A stretch of 7,538 nt of DNA, from positions 1 to 7,538 of the forward strand of contig CAJXOV010000100.1 of the NCBI GenBank assembly GCA_913057815.1, written 5' to 3'. Within the stretch, counting starts at the first letter, position 1, and every line of letters starts with the position of its first letter. This stretch comes from an uncultured Flavobacteriales bacterium. GTDB taxonomy: Bacteria > Bacteroidota > Bacteroidia > Flavobacteriales_D > Sanyastnellaceae. Made by a program: the position numbers and the translations under genes. Below the pieces are notes generated by a model, which saw only the letters and a program-made list of their open reading frames with translations, was not told where the DNA came from and did not search any database. This document shows, one piece after another, positions 1 through 6,800 of the stretch.

Positions 1-102
1 GGGTTTAAGCTGTTTCTCGATTGACTTCATTAAGCTGTTTTGTACTCCTTTAGGGAGCTGGGTAGTGCTTTTTAACTCCTTACGATACTGTTCTAAGCAC
101 AT
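1..102 (-). CDS. Start of an unrecognised divergent gene (partial)
   Basis: Read on the minus strand, an ATG at 102-100 opens a frame that runs without a stop to the window edge, giving 34 residues beginning MCLEQYRKELKSTTQLPKGV. The composition is charged and lysine/glutamate-rich, with no signal peptide or membrane segment, so a soluble helical N-terminus is likely. The upstream in-frame stop is a TGA (minus-strand reading at about 126-124), which leaves this ATG as the natural start. It is transcribed away from the S24 repressor and shares its 95-bp control region, so it could be controlled by that repressor. I do not recognise the family and the fragment is short. Chance open frame remains possible, but the codon content looks protein-like. 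Confidence 0.4.
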   Translation of the reverse strand, partial: MCLEQYRKELKSTTQLPKGVQNSLMKSIEKQLKP

Positions 103-162
103 TTTAGTTACACTTTTTACTCATATTTCTAAAAGCAAAAAATACTTCACATTAAACTCCGT

Positions 163-196
163 TTATTTTAGTATTCTAATTATTTTAGCATTTTAA
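163..196 (+). promoter_or_regulatory. Candidate promoter/operator pair before the S24 repressor gene
   Basis: Two tandem related sites lie 17 bp apart just before the ATG at 198: TTAGTATTCTAA (168-179, a TTAG-N4-CTAA inverted repeat) and TTAGCATTTTAA (185-196), identical at 10 of 12 positions. Each is preceded by TTATT, so TTATTTTAG is repeated at 163-171 and 180-188. TATTTTAG also resembles the Bacteroidota -7 element TAnnTTTG with one mismatch, so operator and promoter may overlap, as expected for an autoregulated LexA/CI-type gene. Binding by the adjacent repressor is inferred from position and symmetry. Confidence 0.4.
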
Positions 197-197
197 A

Positions 198-974
198 ATG
201 TATTTAAGTCAAAACATAAAAACACTGCGCAAGCACAAGGGTCTCACACAAGCTCAGTTTTCAGATAAAATTGGAGTGAAAAGATCTGTTATAGGTGCTT
301 ATGAAGAAAGGAGATCTGAGCCTAAGCTGAATCTTTTGATGGATATCTGTCGGTATTTTAAGGTTTCTATAGATGACATTCTGACCAAAGACTTAGAAAA
401 AAATGAAGCTCCAGTTTCCATTACAGGAAACAATCTTAGGGTGCTTCCTATCATAATAGACAGGAAAACAGATGAAGAACAAACCCCACTGGTCCCTGTA
501 AAAGCATCTGCAGGTTATGCGCTGGGTTATGGAGATGCTGATTACATTGGAGAACTACCTCACTTCAATCTCCCTTTCACAGAACTAGCAGGACAGAAGT
601 CCTACCGTGTATTCCAGATAGAAGGAGATAGTATGACTCCTATAGCTTCTGGCTCTTATGTTATATGTGAATACCTACAGGACTGGAAAGCCATTAGAGA
701 TAACCGCTGTTATGTAGTAGTAACAAAAGAAGACGGTATAGTTTATAAGCGATTAGAAAACCACATTACCGATAAAAAAGAAATTAAACTCATTTCAGAT
801 AATACTGATTATGAGCCTTATTACCTAAACATAAACCAGGTGGTAGAAGTATGGAAAGCCGTAGGCTATACTACATTTTCACTACCAGAGCAGCAGCCAG
901 TTCCGTCTGGGATGCGCGAGCTCATTAACCAAGTGACGGAATTGAGAAAAGATGTAAAGTCCCTGAAAAAATAG
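198..974 (+). CDS. XRE-type HTH / S24 peptidase repressor (LexA/CI-like)
   Basis: This 258-residue protein is a probable DNA-damage-responsive transcriptional repressor. Residues about 5-62 form an XRE/HTH_3 DNA-binding domain (KTLRKHKGLTQAQFSDKIGV, then RSVIGAYEERRSEP). Residues about 98-225 form an S24 (LexA/UmuD/CI) self-cleavage domain. The likely scissile Ala105-Gly106 lies in KASAGY, the catalytic serine is Ser145 in EGDSMTP, and the general-base lysine is Lys184 in VYKRLE. The spacing is close to that of LexA. The C-terminal tail (about 238-258) is charged and heptad-like, possibly a short coiled coil. In the family, RecA filaments trigger autocleavage and derepression. Its place next to dinB, SRAP and dnaE2 suggests it is the local SOS-like switch, although classical LexA has a different winged-helix DNA-binding domain. 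A prophage CI-like repressor is the alternative, but no phage genes are visible. The start is supported by the HTH beginning at once and by A/T-rich DNA upstream. Confidence 0.9.
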   Translation: MYLSQNIKTLRKHKGLTQAQFSDKIGVKRSVIGAYEERRSEPKLNLLMDICRYFKVSIDDILTKDLEKNEAPVSITGNNLRVLPIIIDRKTDEEQTPLVPVKASAGYALGYGDADYIGELPHFNLPFTELAGQKSYRVFQIEGDSMTPIASGSYVICEYLQDWKAIRDNRCYVVVTKEDGIVYKRLENHITDKKEIKLISDNTDYEPYYLNINQVVEVWKAVGYTTFSLPEQQPVPSGMRELINQVTELRKDVKSLKK

Positions 975-980
975 TCTTAT

Positions 981-1020
981 GCCCAAAGGCACTTAATCGT
1001 AAGTGCAGGCTACTTTTTCT
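981..1020 (+). terminator. Rho-independent terminator after the S24 repressor
   Basis: A perfect 7-bp stem, GCACTTA (989-995) with loop ATCG and TAAGTGC (1000-1006), is extended by an outer GCC/GGC pairing (981-983 with 1008-1010) and followed by a T-rich tract (CTTTTTCT, 1013-1020). It begins 6 bp after the stop codon, suggesting the repressor is a monocistronic unit and that dinB has its own promoter. Confidence 0.7.
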
Positions 1021-1246
1021 ACCCGTCTTTAGTTAATTTTTAGCTAAGGACTCTTTTAGTTTGCGTTGCAATACCTCGATTAACTCAGTACAAATAACTT
1101 ATGTACTAGTCAGTTAAAATATTCGAATTACTCAGCGCGAATGAAATAGAATCTAGACCAAATGATGAAACCATTCATCGTTTGTGTTCACTTGTCCATT
1201 CAGGAAAATGGCAATACCGTTTTATGATGCGCTAATTTTTAGTGCT

Positions 1247-1267
1247 CGTAAAGACGCGTTGCAACGC
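1247..1267. repeat. Probable half of a dispersed palindromic repeat (GACGCGTTGCAACGC)
   Basis: The sequence CGTAAAGACGC followed by GTTGCAACGC contains the perfect 12-bp palindrome GCGTTGCAACGC at 1256-1267. The left flank CGTAAAGAC has no mirrored GTCTTTACG on the right, so it looks like a truncated copy of a longer palindrome. The 9-mer GCGTTGCAA or its complement recurs at 1063-1071, 3348-3356 and 4493-4501, the last inside the dnaE2 insertion. The idea that it belongs to a genome-wide repeat family is inference. Confidence 0.4.
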
Positions 1268-1347
1268 AGAAAAAATCTGACAAGACTACTCAGTCTTTCC
1301 CAGAGAGAAGTACGCGGTAAAATTTTAGAATTATATATGTAAAAATC

Positions 1348-1362
1348 CGAGACCAAGTCTCG
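1348..1362 (+). promoter_or_regulatory. Perfect dyad 10 bp before the dinB start
   Basis: CGAGAC-CAA-GTCTCG is an uninterrupted 6-bp stem with a 3-base loop ending 10 bases before the dinB ATG. As DNA it could be an operator. As RNA it would sit where the ribosome binds and could limit translation. No T-tract follows, so it is not a terminator. Confidence 0.35.
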
Positions 1363-1372
1363 AAGAAAAGCT

Positions 1373-2584
1373 ATGCAAAGAAGCATCATGCACATGGACT
1401 TGGACACTTTTTTCGTGTCTGTAGAACGACTCCTTAACAGGGAGCTAATAGGAAAACCTGTGCTCGTGGGCGGAGTAACAGACCGTGGAGTAGTAGCCGC
1501 CTGCAGCTATGAAGCCAGAAAATATGGCGTACATTCTGCCATGCCTATGAAACTGGCTAAGCAGCTCTGCCCTGAGGCTATTCAGGTGAAGGGAAACTCG
1601 TCTAACTACATGCAGTTTTCTGATATGGTTACAGATATTATTAAGGAAGATGTTCCAATTTATGAAAAATCTTCAGTAGATGAATTCTACATAGACCTCA
1701 CAGGAATGGACAGGTTTCATGGCTGTGTAAAATTCGCGTCAGAGCTACGTCAGCGTATTATTAAGGAAACGCACCTTCCTATCTCCTTCGGGTTATCCAT
1801 AAACAAGACTGTTTCTAAAGTAGCCACTGGAGAAGCTAAGCCTAATAACGAACTTAAAATTCTAAAAGGTGAAGAGAAACCATTTCTGGCTCCGCTGTCT
1901 GTAAAGAAAATCCCTATGGTGGGAGACAAAACCTACCAAACACTAAGACATCTGGGCATTAGATATATACAAACGCTTCAGGATATGCCCATGCAGATGC
2001 TTACTGATGTGCTGGGGAAAAACGGAGAAGGCATTTGGAAAAAAGCGAATGGTATAGATAACTCGCCAGTGAAGCAGCACTCTGAGCGGAAGTCTATTTC
2101 TACAGAGCGCACCTTCGATAAAGACACTATAGATGTAGAACGGCTAAAAGGAATAATGCTAGCCATAGCTGAAAACTTAGCTTTCCAGTTACGCAGAGGA
2201 GAGAAACTCACCTCATGTGTTACAGTAAAAATCCGTTACTCCGATTTTAGTACTTATACCAAACAAATAAGAATTCCCTACACCTCTGCTGACCACCTTA
2301 TCATTCCCAGAGTAATGGAATTATTTAAGCAAATTTATAACCGAAGGTTACTGGTTAGACTCATAGGAGTTCGGTTCAGCCATATGGTAGGTGGAGCTCA
2401 CCAAATCAATCTTTTTGAAGACACGGAAGAACAGATGAATCTTTACCAAGCCATGGATAAAATGAGAGAACGTTACGGAGACAGAAGCATTATAAGGGCA
2501 GCTGGCATAGGTGCTAGAACTATAGGAAGGAGTAATCCTTTTGATGGAAAACCTCCTATGCTGTTGGCTAATCGAAGGTCTTGA
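1373..2584 (+). CDS. dinB: Y-family translesion DNA polymerase (DNA polymerase IV, DinB-like)
   Basis: This 403-residue protein is a Y-family polymerase that inserts nucleotides opposite damaged template bases. The catalytic carboxylates are present: Asp9 in HMDLDTFF and Asp103-Glu104 in SSVDEFYIDL. Phe14 matches the DinB steric-gate position that excludes ribonucleotides. Palm and fingers occupy about 5-165, the thumb with helix-hairpin-helix (VKKIPMVGDKTYQTLRHLGI) about 175-235, and the little finger about 240-345 (SISTERTF, RYSDFSTYTKQIRIPYT). QINLF at 344-348 is a canonical sliding-clamp-binding pentapeptide. Because the active site is intact, this is not an ImuB-type inactive subunit, though it may play ImuB's partner role beside the downstream DnaE2. 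The start gives the usual short lead before the first catalytic Asp; ATG at 1388 would cut five residues. It is separated from neighbours by 398 bp and 256 bp, so it is probably its own unit. Confidence 0.93.
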   Translation: MQRSIMHMDLDTFFVSVERLLNRELIGKPVLVGGVTDRGVVAACSYEARKYGVHSAMPMKLAKQLCPEAIQVKGNSSNYMQFSDMVTDIIKEDVPIYEKSSVDEFYIDLTGMDRFHGCVKFASELRQRIIKETHLPISFGLSINKTVSKVATGEAKPNNELKILKGEEKPFLAPLSVKKIPMVGDKTYQTLRHLGIRYIQTLQDMPMQMLTDVLGKNGEGIWKKANGIDNSPVKQHSERKSISTERTFDKDTIDVERLKGIMLAIAENLAFQLRRGEKLTSCVTVKIRYSDFSTYTKQIRIPYTSADHLIIPRVMELFKQIYNRRLLVRLIGVRFSHMVGGAHQINLFEDTEEQMNLYQAMDKMRERYGDRSIIRAAGIGARTIGRSNPFDGKPPMLLANRRS

Positions 2585-2624
2585 TTATTTGAAATTGTAT
2601 ACTTCACTTAGTTAATACAAAATT

Positions 2625-2750
2625 AATTCCCCTCCTCGGAGGGGTGTCCGCAGGACGGGGTGGGTTTTTCGGAGATTAAATCATCATATAATGAAATTAG
2701 AACAAACACGAATAACCCACCCCTAGCCCCTCCGAGGAGGGGAATATTCT
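2625..2750. repeat. REPIN-like inverted-repeat element, copy A
   Basis: Two arms face each other across about 40 bp of unrelated A/T-rich DNA. The outer arm ATTCCCCTCCTCGGAGGGG (2626-2644) is perfectly complementary to 2727-2745, and the inner arm GGGGTGGGTT (2657-2666) to 2714-2723. Each 16-mer core (CCCCTCC-TC-GGAGGGG) is also a hairpin by itself. The left arm carries an extra small hairpin GTCC-GCA-GGAC and then a T5 run at 2665-2669, so it may also terminate dinB transcription. Two inverted palindromic units with a spacer is the architecture of REPIN/BIME elements moved by REP-associated tyrosine transposases. No transposase gene is in the window. Confidence 0.8.
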
Positions 2751-2794
2751 TTGGGTTAAAACAACGAGTAATTTTAAATAACTTAGAAAACTAA
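2750..2794 (+). promoter_or_regulatory. Candidate promoter and TTAG-N4-CTAA operator of the SRAP gene
   Basis: TTAGAAAACTAA (2783-2794) is an exact TTAG-N4-CTAA inverted repeat 46 bp before the SRAP ATG, matching the symmetry of the site at 168-179 before the repressor. Upstream, TTTG (2750-2753) and TAATTTTA (2769-2776) loosely resemble Bacteroidota -33 and -7 elements, but the 15-bp spacing is short. If the promoter is real, the palindrome would cover the transcription start, an effective place for repressor binding. Confidence 0.35.
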
Positions 2795-2840
2795 ATTCAG
2801 AAGACTAATGTCAAACTTAAAAGCTCAAATCAATTAAAAA

Positions 2841-3671
2841 ATGTGCGGCAGATACGTAAACGTAAGTAAAATAAAAGCCATTGAAAAGCGCTTTAATGCT
2901 CAGATGAAACAGCCTGAGCTTTACAGGGTAAACACCAACATTTCTGTGGGTGAACTGGCGCCTGTGATTACGCAGGATAAACCTGGAGATATCCAGTTTC
3001 TGAAATTTGGGTTTACTCCTGCGTGGGCTAAAAAAGAGTATTACATGTTTAATGCTCGGTCTGAAGGCGACCATAATAAAGAGAATAACCCTGCTTATTC
3101 TGGAGCCAAAGGAATTATCCAAAAGCCGATGTTCCGTCAGTCTATCCGTTCTAAAAGATGTCTGGTACTGGCAGATGCTTTTATAGAAGGTCCGCAGAAA
3201 GAGAAATTGAGCAAGCCTTTTCTAGTATACATGAAAGACGGAAAAAGACCTTTTGCTATGGCTGGAATCTATGATGAATGGGTGAATCAACAAACAGGTG
3301 AAATCACTTCCTCATTTGCTGTAATTACTACTACGGCTAATGATTTATTGCAACGCGTAGGCCACCACCGCTCTCCCGTTATTTTAGAAAAAGGAGAAGA
3401 AACCGAATGGCTAAATCCTCACGCTCCACTAGGTGAGGTTACTTCGCTATTAAAACCATACCCAAATAAGACACTAAATGCTTACCCTATTTCTACTGAC
3501 ATTAAAAACCCCAGAGCTAACAGCATGAAACTTCTTCAACCCACCGGAGAACGGATTTTCACCGAGTATGATTATGAAATTTACTCCGACATAAAGCTCT
3601 TCGGTATGGGAGAAGGAAGGGCTAGAGAAAGGCGGGCTGATGAGGATGACCAGCTGTCTATTTTTGATTAA
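2841..3671 (+). CDS. SRAP-domain abasic-site-processing protein (YedK/HMCES family)
   Basis: This 276-residue protein belongs to the SRAP family, which shields abasic sites in single-stranded DNA through a covalent thiazolidine crosslink with the N-terminal cysteine. Start choice is fixed by MCGRY: Met removal must expose Cys2. Other expected residues are visible: Asn71 and Arg73 in MFNARSEG, Glu116 in ADAFIEG (usually GFYEW), and His175 in VGHHRSPVIL. FGFTPAW matches the conserved WGL-PxW region. A basic/acidic tail (about 256-276) ends in DDQLSIFD, whose QLSIF resembles a bacterial clamp-binding motif and is comparable in position to the C-terminal PIP box of human HMCES. Length is somewhat above E. 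coli YedK (about 222 residues) because of this tail and a loop at about 76-96. The gene is framed by two REPIN-like elements and preceded by a candidate operator. Tethering to the replication clamp is inferred. Confidence 0.93.
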   Translation: MCGRYVNVSKIKAIEKRFNAQMKQPELYRVNTNISVGELAPVITQDKPGDIQFLKFGFTPAWAKKEYYMFNARSEGDHNKENNPAYSGAKGIIQKPMFRQSIRSKRCLVLADAFIEGPQKEKLSKPFLVYMKDGKRPFAMAGIYDEWVNQQTGEITSSFAVITTTANDLLQRVGHHRSPVILEKGEETEWLNPHAPLGEVTSLLKPYPNKTLNAYPISTDIKNPRANSMKLLQPTGERIFTEYDYEIYSDIKLFGMGEGRARERRADEDDQLSIFD

Positions 3672-3679
3672 GAAGTTAG

Positions 3680-3834
3680 AATTCCCCTCCTCGGAGGGGT
3701 GGATTGTGAAGCGCAGCGGAGCAAGACGGGGTGGGTTCATTAGAATCAAGCCAGAATAAACCAAATTAAAATAATTAACCAGCACGAATAACCCACCCCG
3801 ACCTTCGGCCACCCCTCCGAGGAGGGGAATATTC
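3680..3834. repeat. REPIN-like inverted-repeat element, copy B
   Basis: This has the same design as copy A, starting 9 bp after the SRAP stop. The outer arm at 3681-3702 (22 bp, starting with the same 19-mer ATTCCCCTCCTCGGAGGGG) is perfectly complementary to 3809-3830. The inner CGGGGTGGGTT (3727-3737) pairs with 3790-3800. The right arms of both copies share CACGAATAACCCACCCC and end GGGGAATATTCT, while the central spacers differ. The arm loops vary (GTCC-GCA-GGAC in copy A; GGCC-GAA-GGTC read on the minus strand of copy B's right arm; a longer 24-bp version in its left arm) but keep pairing potential. Confidence 0.8.
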
Positions 3835-3851
3835 TACGGTATAAATCAACA

Positions 3852-3890
3852 ATGAATCGAATCAATCGTAAACCGTAAATCTAAAATCTA
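3852..3890 (+). promoter_or_regulatory. dnaE2 leader with mini-ORF and tandem AAATCTA repeat
   Basis: An eight-codon frame (MNRINRKP, ATG 3852 to TAA 3876-3878) ends seven bases before the proposed dnaE2 start at 3886 and lies in a different frame. A perfect tandem duplication AAATCTA-AAATCTA (3877-3890) then runs through the position where ATG is expected. The leader could allow reinitiation, or a +1 slip at CCG-T-AAA (3873-3879) would join the mini-ORF to dnaE2. No clear promoter is seen. Confidence 0.3.
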
Positions 3891-6800
3891 TTTAAACTGT
3901 CACACATATTATTCACTACGCTATGGAACTATAGAACCCAAAGCTCTTCTTCAAAACCTTACTGAGGCTGGAGCTAGGAGATTTGTGCTTTCTGACGTGA
4001 ACAACACCTCTGCATGTTTGGATACCGTGCGCATGGCTCAGGATATGGAAATAGAACCTGTGCTAGGCGTAGACTTTAGAAACTCAGCGTGGCAATGTTA
4101 TGTAGGAATAGCCCAAAACAATAATGGGTACCAACAGCTAAACAATCACCTTTCAGAACACCTACATGCTAAAAAATCGTTTGAAGAACGCGCTCCTGAA
4201 TTGGATGATGTTTTTATCGTTTACCCTTTTTCTGCAGTTAAACATTTAGACTGGATTAGTGATTTACGGCCGAACGAATTTATAGGTGTTACTCCTAGGG
4301 ATTTGAATTTATTGAGGTTTTCTTTTTTTAGACAGAAGACTGAGGATTTTAGACTTAAGACTTTAGACTCTAGACTTAAGACGGAAAATCCCCCTCCCTT
4401 CTCCCATTCGACTATCGCTCAGGGAACGCCTTTCCGAAAGACTGAAAGCAGAGAACAGAGAACTGTAGATTCCAAACCGAAAACTGAAAACATTGCAACG
4501 CTCCTAAAAGACAAACTCGTCATATTACAAACGACCACATTTAGAGGAAAAAGAGATTTTAATGGACACCGTTTACTGAGAGCTATAGCTAACAATTGTC
4601 TGCTGAGTAAACTTCCTGAATCTGAACAGGGACATCCTGATGATAAACTGAAAACGGTAGATGATTTAAAGGAAGTTTATAAGGATTTTCCTCACCTCAT
4701 AAAAAACACAAATGCACTGCTAGAGCAGTGTTCTATCCATTTTGATTTTGGTACAGAGCATCCGCATAAAAACTTGAAGGTTTATTCCAAATCTGAGGAA
4801 TCAGATTATGAACTGATTAGAAAACTGGCCATGGAAGGACTGCCTTACCGCTACCCTAATCCTACGCAGGAAGTGCTGGACAGAATAGATAAAGAGCTCC
4901 ATATTATCAAGGAGAAAAACTTCATTTCATATTTCCTTATCAACTGGGACATTACCAGCTACGCGCGTTCCAAGGGTTACTTTTATGTGGGAAGAGGAAG
5001 TGGAGCTAACAGTGTTATAGCATATTTGCTACGCATAACAGATGTGGACCCTATAGATTTGGACTTGTATTTCGAGCGATTTATCAACCTCTACCGAGCT
5101 AATCCACCTGATTTTGATATCGATTTTTCGTGGACAGACAGAGATGATGTTACGCGCTATATTTTCGAGCGGTTTGAGCATGTGACGCTCATGGCGGTTT
5201 ATAATACCTTTCAGTACAAGGCCGTGGTTCGGGAACTGGGAAAGGTTTTCGGGCTACCGAAGCATGAAATAGACCTGCTGAGTTCGGGGAGGTTTTCTAT
5301 GAGTTCGCTCGACCATATTTCTCAGCTAGTGCTCAAATACAGTACACTCATTCAGGGATTTCCGAATCACCTCAGCGTACACTCCTGCGGTATTTTAATT
5401 ACTGAAAGTCCTATTCACTCCTTCTGCGGAACTTTTTTACCTCCTAAAGGTTATCCGACCACGCAGATAGACATGGTGATAGCAGAAGATGTAGGGCTGC
5501 ATAAATTCGATATTCTGAGTCAGCGTGGGTTGGGTAAAATAAAAGATACGCTAGCCATAGTGCGGTATAATCGTCCGCTGGAAGCGCCCATAGACATACA
5601 CGACATACAGCGGTTTAAAGAGGATGAAGGAATTAAACACATGCTTAGAAATGCCGAAGCTATCGGTTGTTTTTATGTGGAATCTCCGGCCATGAGAATG
5701 CTTTTGCGCAAGTTACAGGTAGACGATTATTTGGGGCTGGTGGCTGCCAGTTCTGTGATTCGGCCTGGTGTGGCTAAGAGTGGGATGATGAAAGAATACA
5801 TTCAGCGGTTTCGGTTTCCAGAAAAGCGAAAAGATGCTCATCCGGCCATGCTGGAAATTATGCCTGATACTTTTGGAGTAATGGTTTACCAGGAAGATGT
5901 GATTAAGGTGGCGCACTATTTTGCTGGGCTAGACTTAGGAGAAGCTGATGTATTGAGGAGAGGAATGAGCGGAAAGTTTCGTTCTAGAGAAGAGTTTAAT
6001 AAAGCCAAAGACGCATTTTTCACCAAGGCTCACGCTAAAGGACATGCTGCAGAAATGGTAGCAGAGGTTTGGCGGCAAGTAGAGAGTTTTGCCGGTTATG
6101 CTTTTGCCAAAGGACACTCGGCCAGTTATGCAGTGGAGAGCTACCAGAGTCTGTTCCTCAAAACCTATTATCCGCTGGAATACATGGTGGCTACCGTGAA
6201 TAATTCTGGTGGATTTTACTCTGCAGAATTTTATGTGCACGAGGCCAGAATGCACGGAGCAGATATTCAACCGCCCTGTATAAACCGCTCTGGCGCGGAA
6301 ACTATTATTTATGATAAGACTGTGGTGCTGGGATTTGGGATGATTCGTGCGCTGAACCATGAGGCCATTAAAAACATACTAAAATGCAGAATGGATGGAG
6401 GCGAATTCCTCTCTTTTCATGACTTTACAGAGCGCACTAACCTCAGTCTGGAGCAGGTGAGTCTGCTCATTAGAGTGGGTGCATTCCGCTTTACAGGCGA
6501 AGGGAAGAAAGAACTTCTATGGAAGGCTCACCTCAGCATTCATAAAAAACCTAGGACTGAGGTTCCACTAAAATTGGCTCTGGAATCTGCTCCTAAGGAG
6601 TACAAAATACCACCGCTTTACACTGCTCATTTAGAAGATGCTTTTGACCATTTGGAGCTGCTTGGTTTTCCGCTTTGTCATCCGTTTGAGTTGCTTAAAA
6701 CTGGGGTAGAAGGCCATGTATTGAGTGAAGATCTTCCGCGGTGCAAAAACAAGAAAGTAACCGCAGTGGGCTACCTCGTAACCGTGAAAACCACCAAAAC

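Larger units (their letters stand above)
1021..1372. other. Gene-free region upstream of dinB, rich in small inverted repeats
   Basis: I find no credible gene in these 352 bp. They hold several short dyads: TTAACT/AGTTAA with inner AGTAC/GTACT (1080-1117), GATGAA-ACCA-TTCATC (1164-1179), palindrome GCGTTGCAACGC (1256-1267), AAGACT-ACTC-AGTCTT (1282-1297) and CGAGAC-CAA-GTCTCG (1348-1362). A weak relative of the TTAG-N4-CTAA site is at 1325-1336 (TTAGAATTATAT). The dinB promoter must lie here unless transcription reads through the upstream terminator, but I see no strong -33/-7 match. The stretch may be a patchwork of decayed repeat elements, a structured leader, or both. Confidence 0.5.

Noticed and set aside
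1162..1227. Small plus-strand ORF of 21 codons (MMKPFIVCVH...)
   Set aside because: It is very short, lies in a region of dyads, has no recognisable motif and no start context, so it is most likely chance.
1222..1407. Minus-strand ORF overlapping the dinB start
   Set aside because: It overlaps conserved dinB codons antisense and shows no family features; a shadow frame.
1373..2584. ImuB assignment for the Y-family protein
   Set aside because: ImuB lacks the catalytic carboxylates, but Asp9, Asp103 and Glu104 are all present here.
2817..3122. Minus-strand ORF of 101 codons over the SRAP gene
   Set aside because: It lies antisense to clear SRAP motifs, with basic/hydrophobic composition typical of an antisense shadow. 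The same applies to other antisense frames over dinB, SRAP and dnaE2.
2625..3834. CRISPR array or insertion sequence with transposase
   Set aside because: The repeats are only two inverted pairs around unrelated spacers and a gene, without regular spacing, cas genes or a transposase.
3985..3987. GTG as the true dnaE2 start
   Set aside because: The same frame upstream (3886-3984) encodes family-like PHP residues such as NCHTYYSLRYG, so starting at 3985 would remove the first strand of the domain. It is retained only as a possible truncated product.
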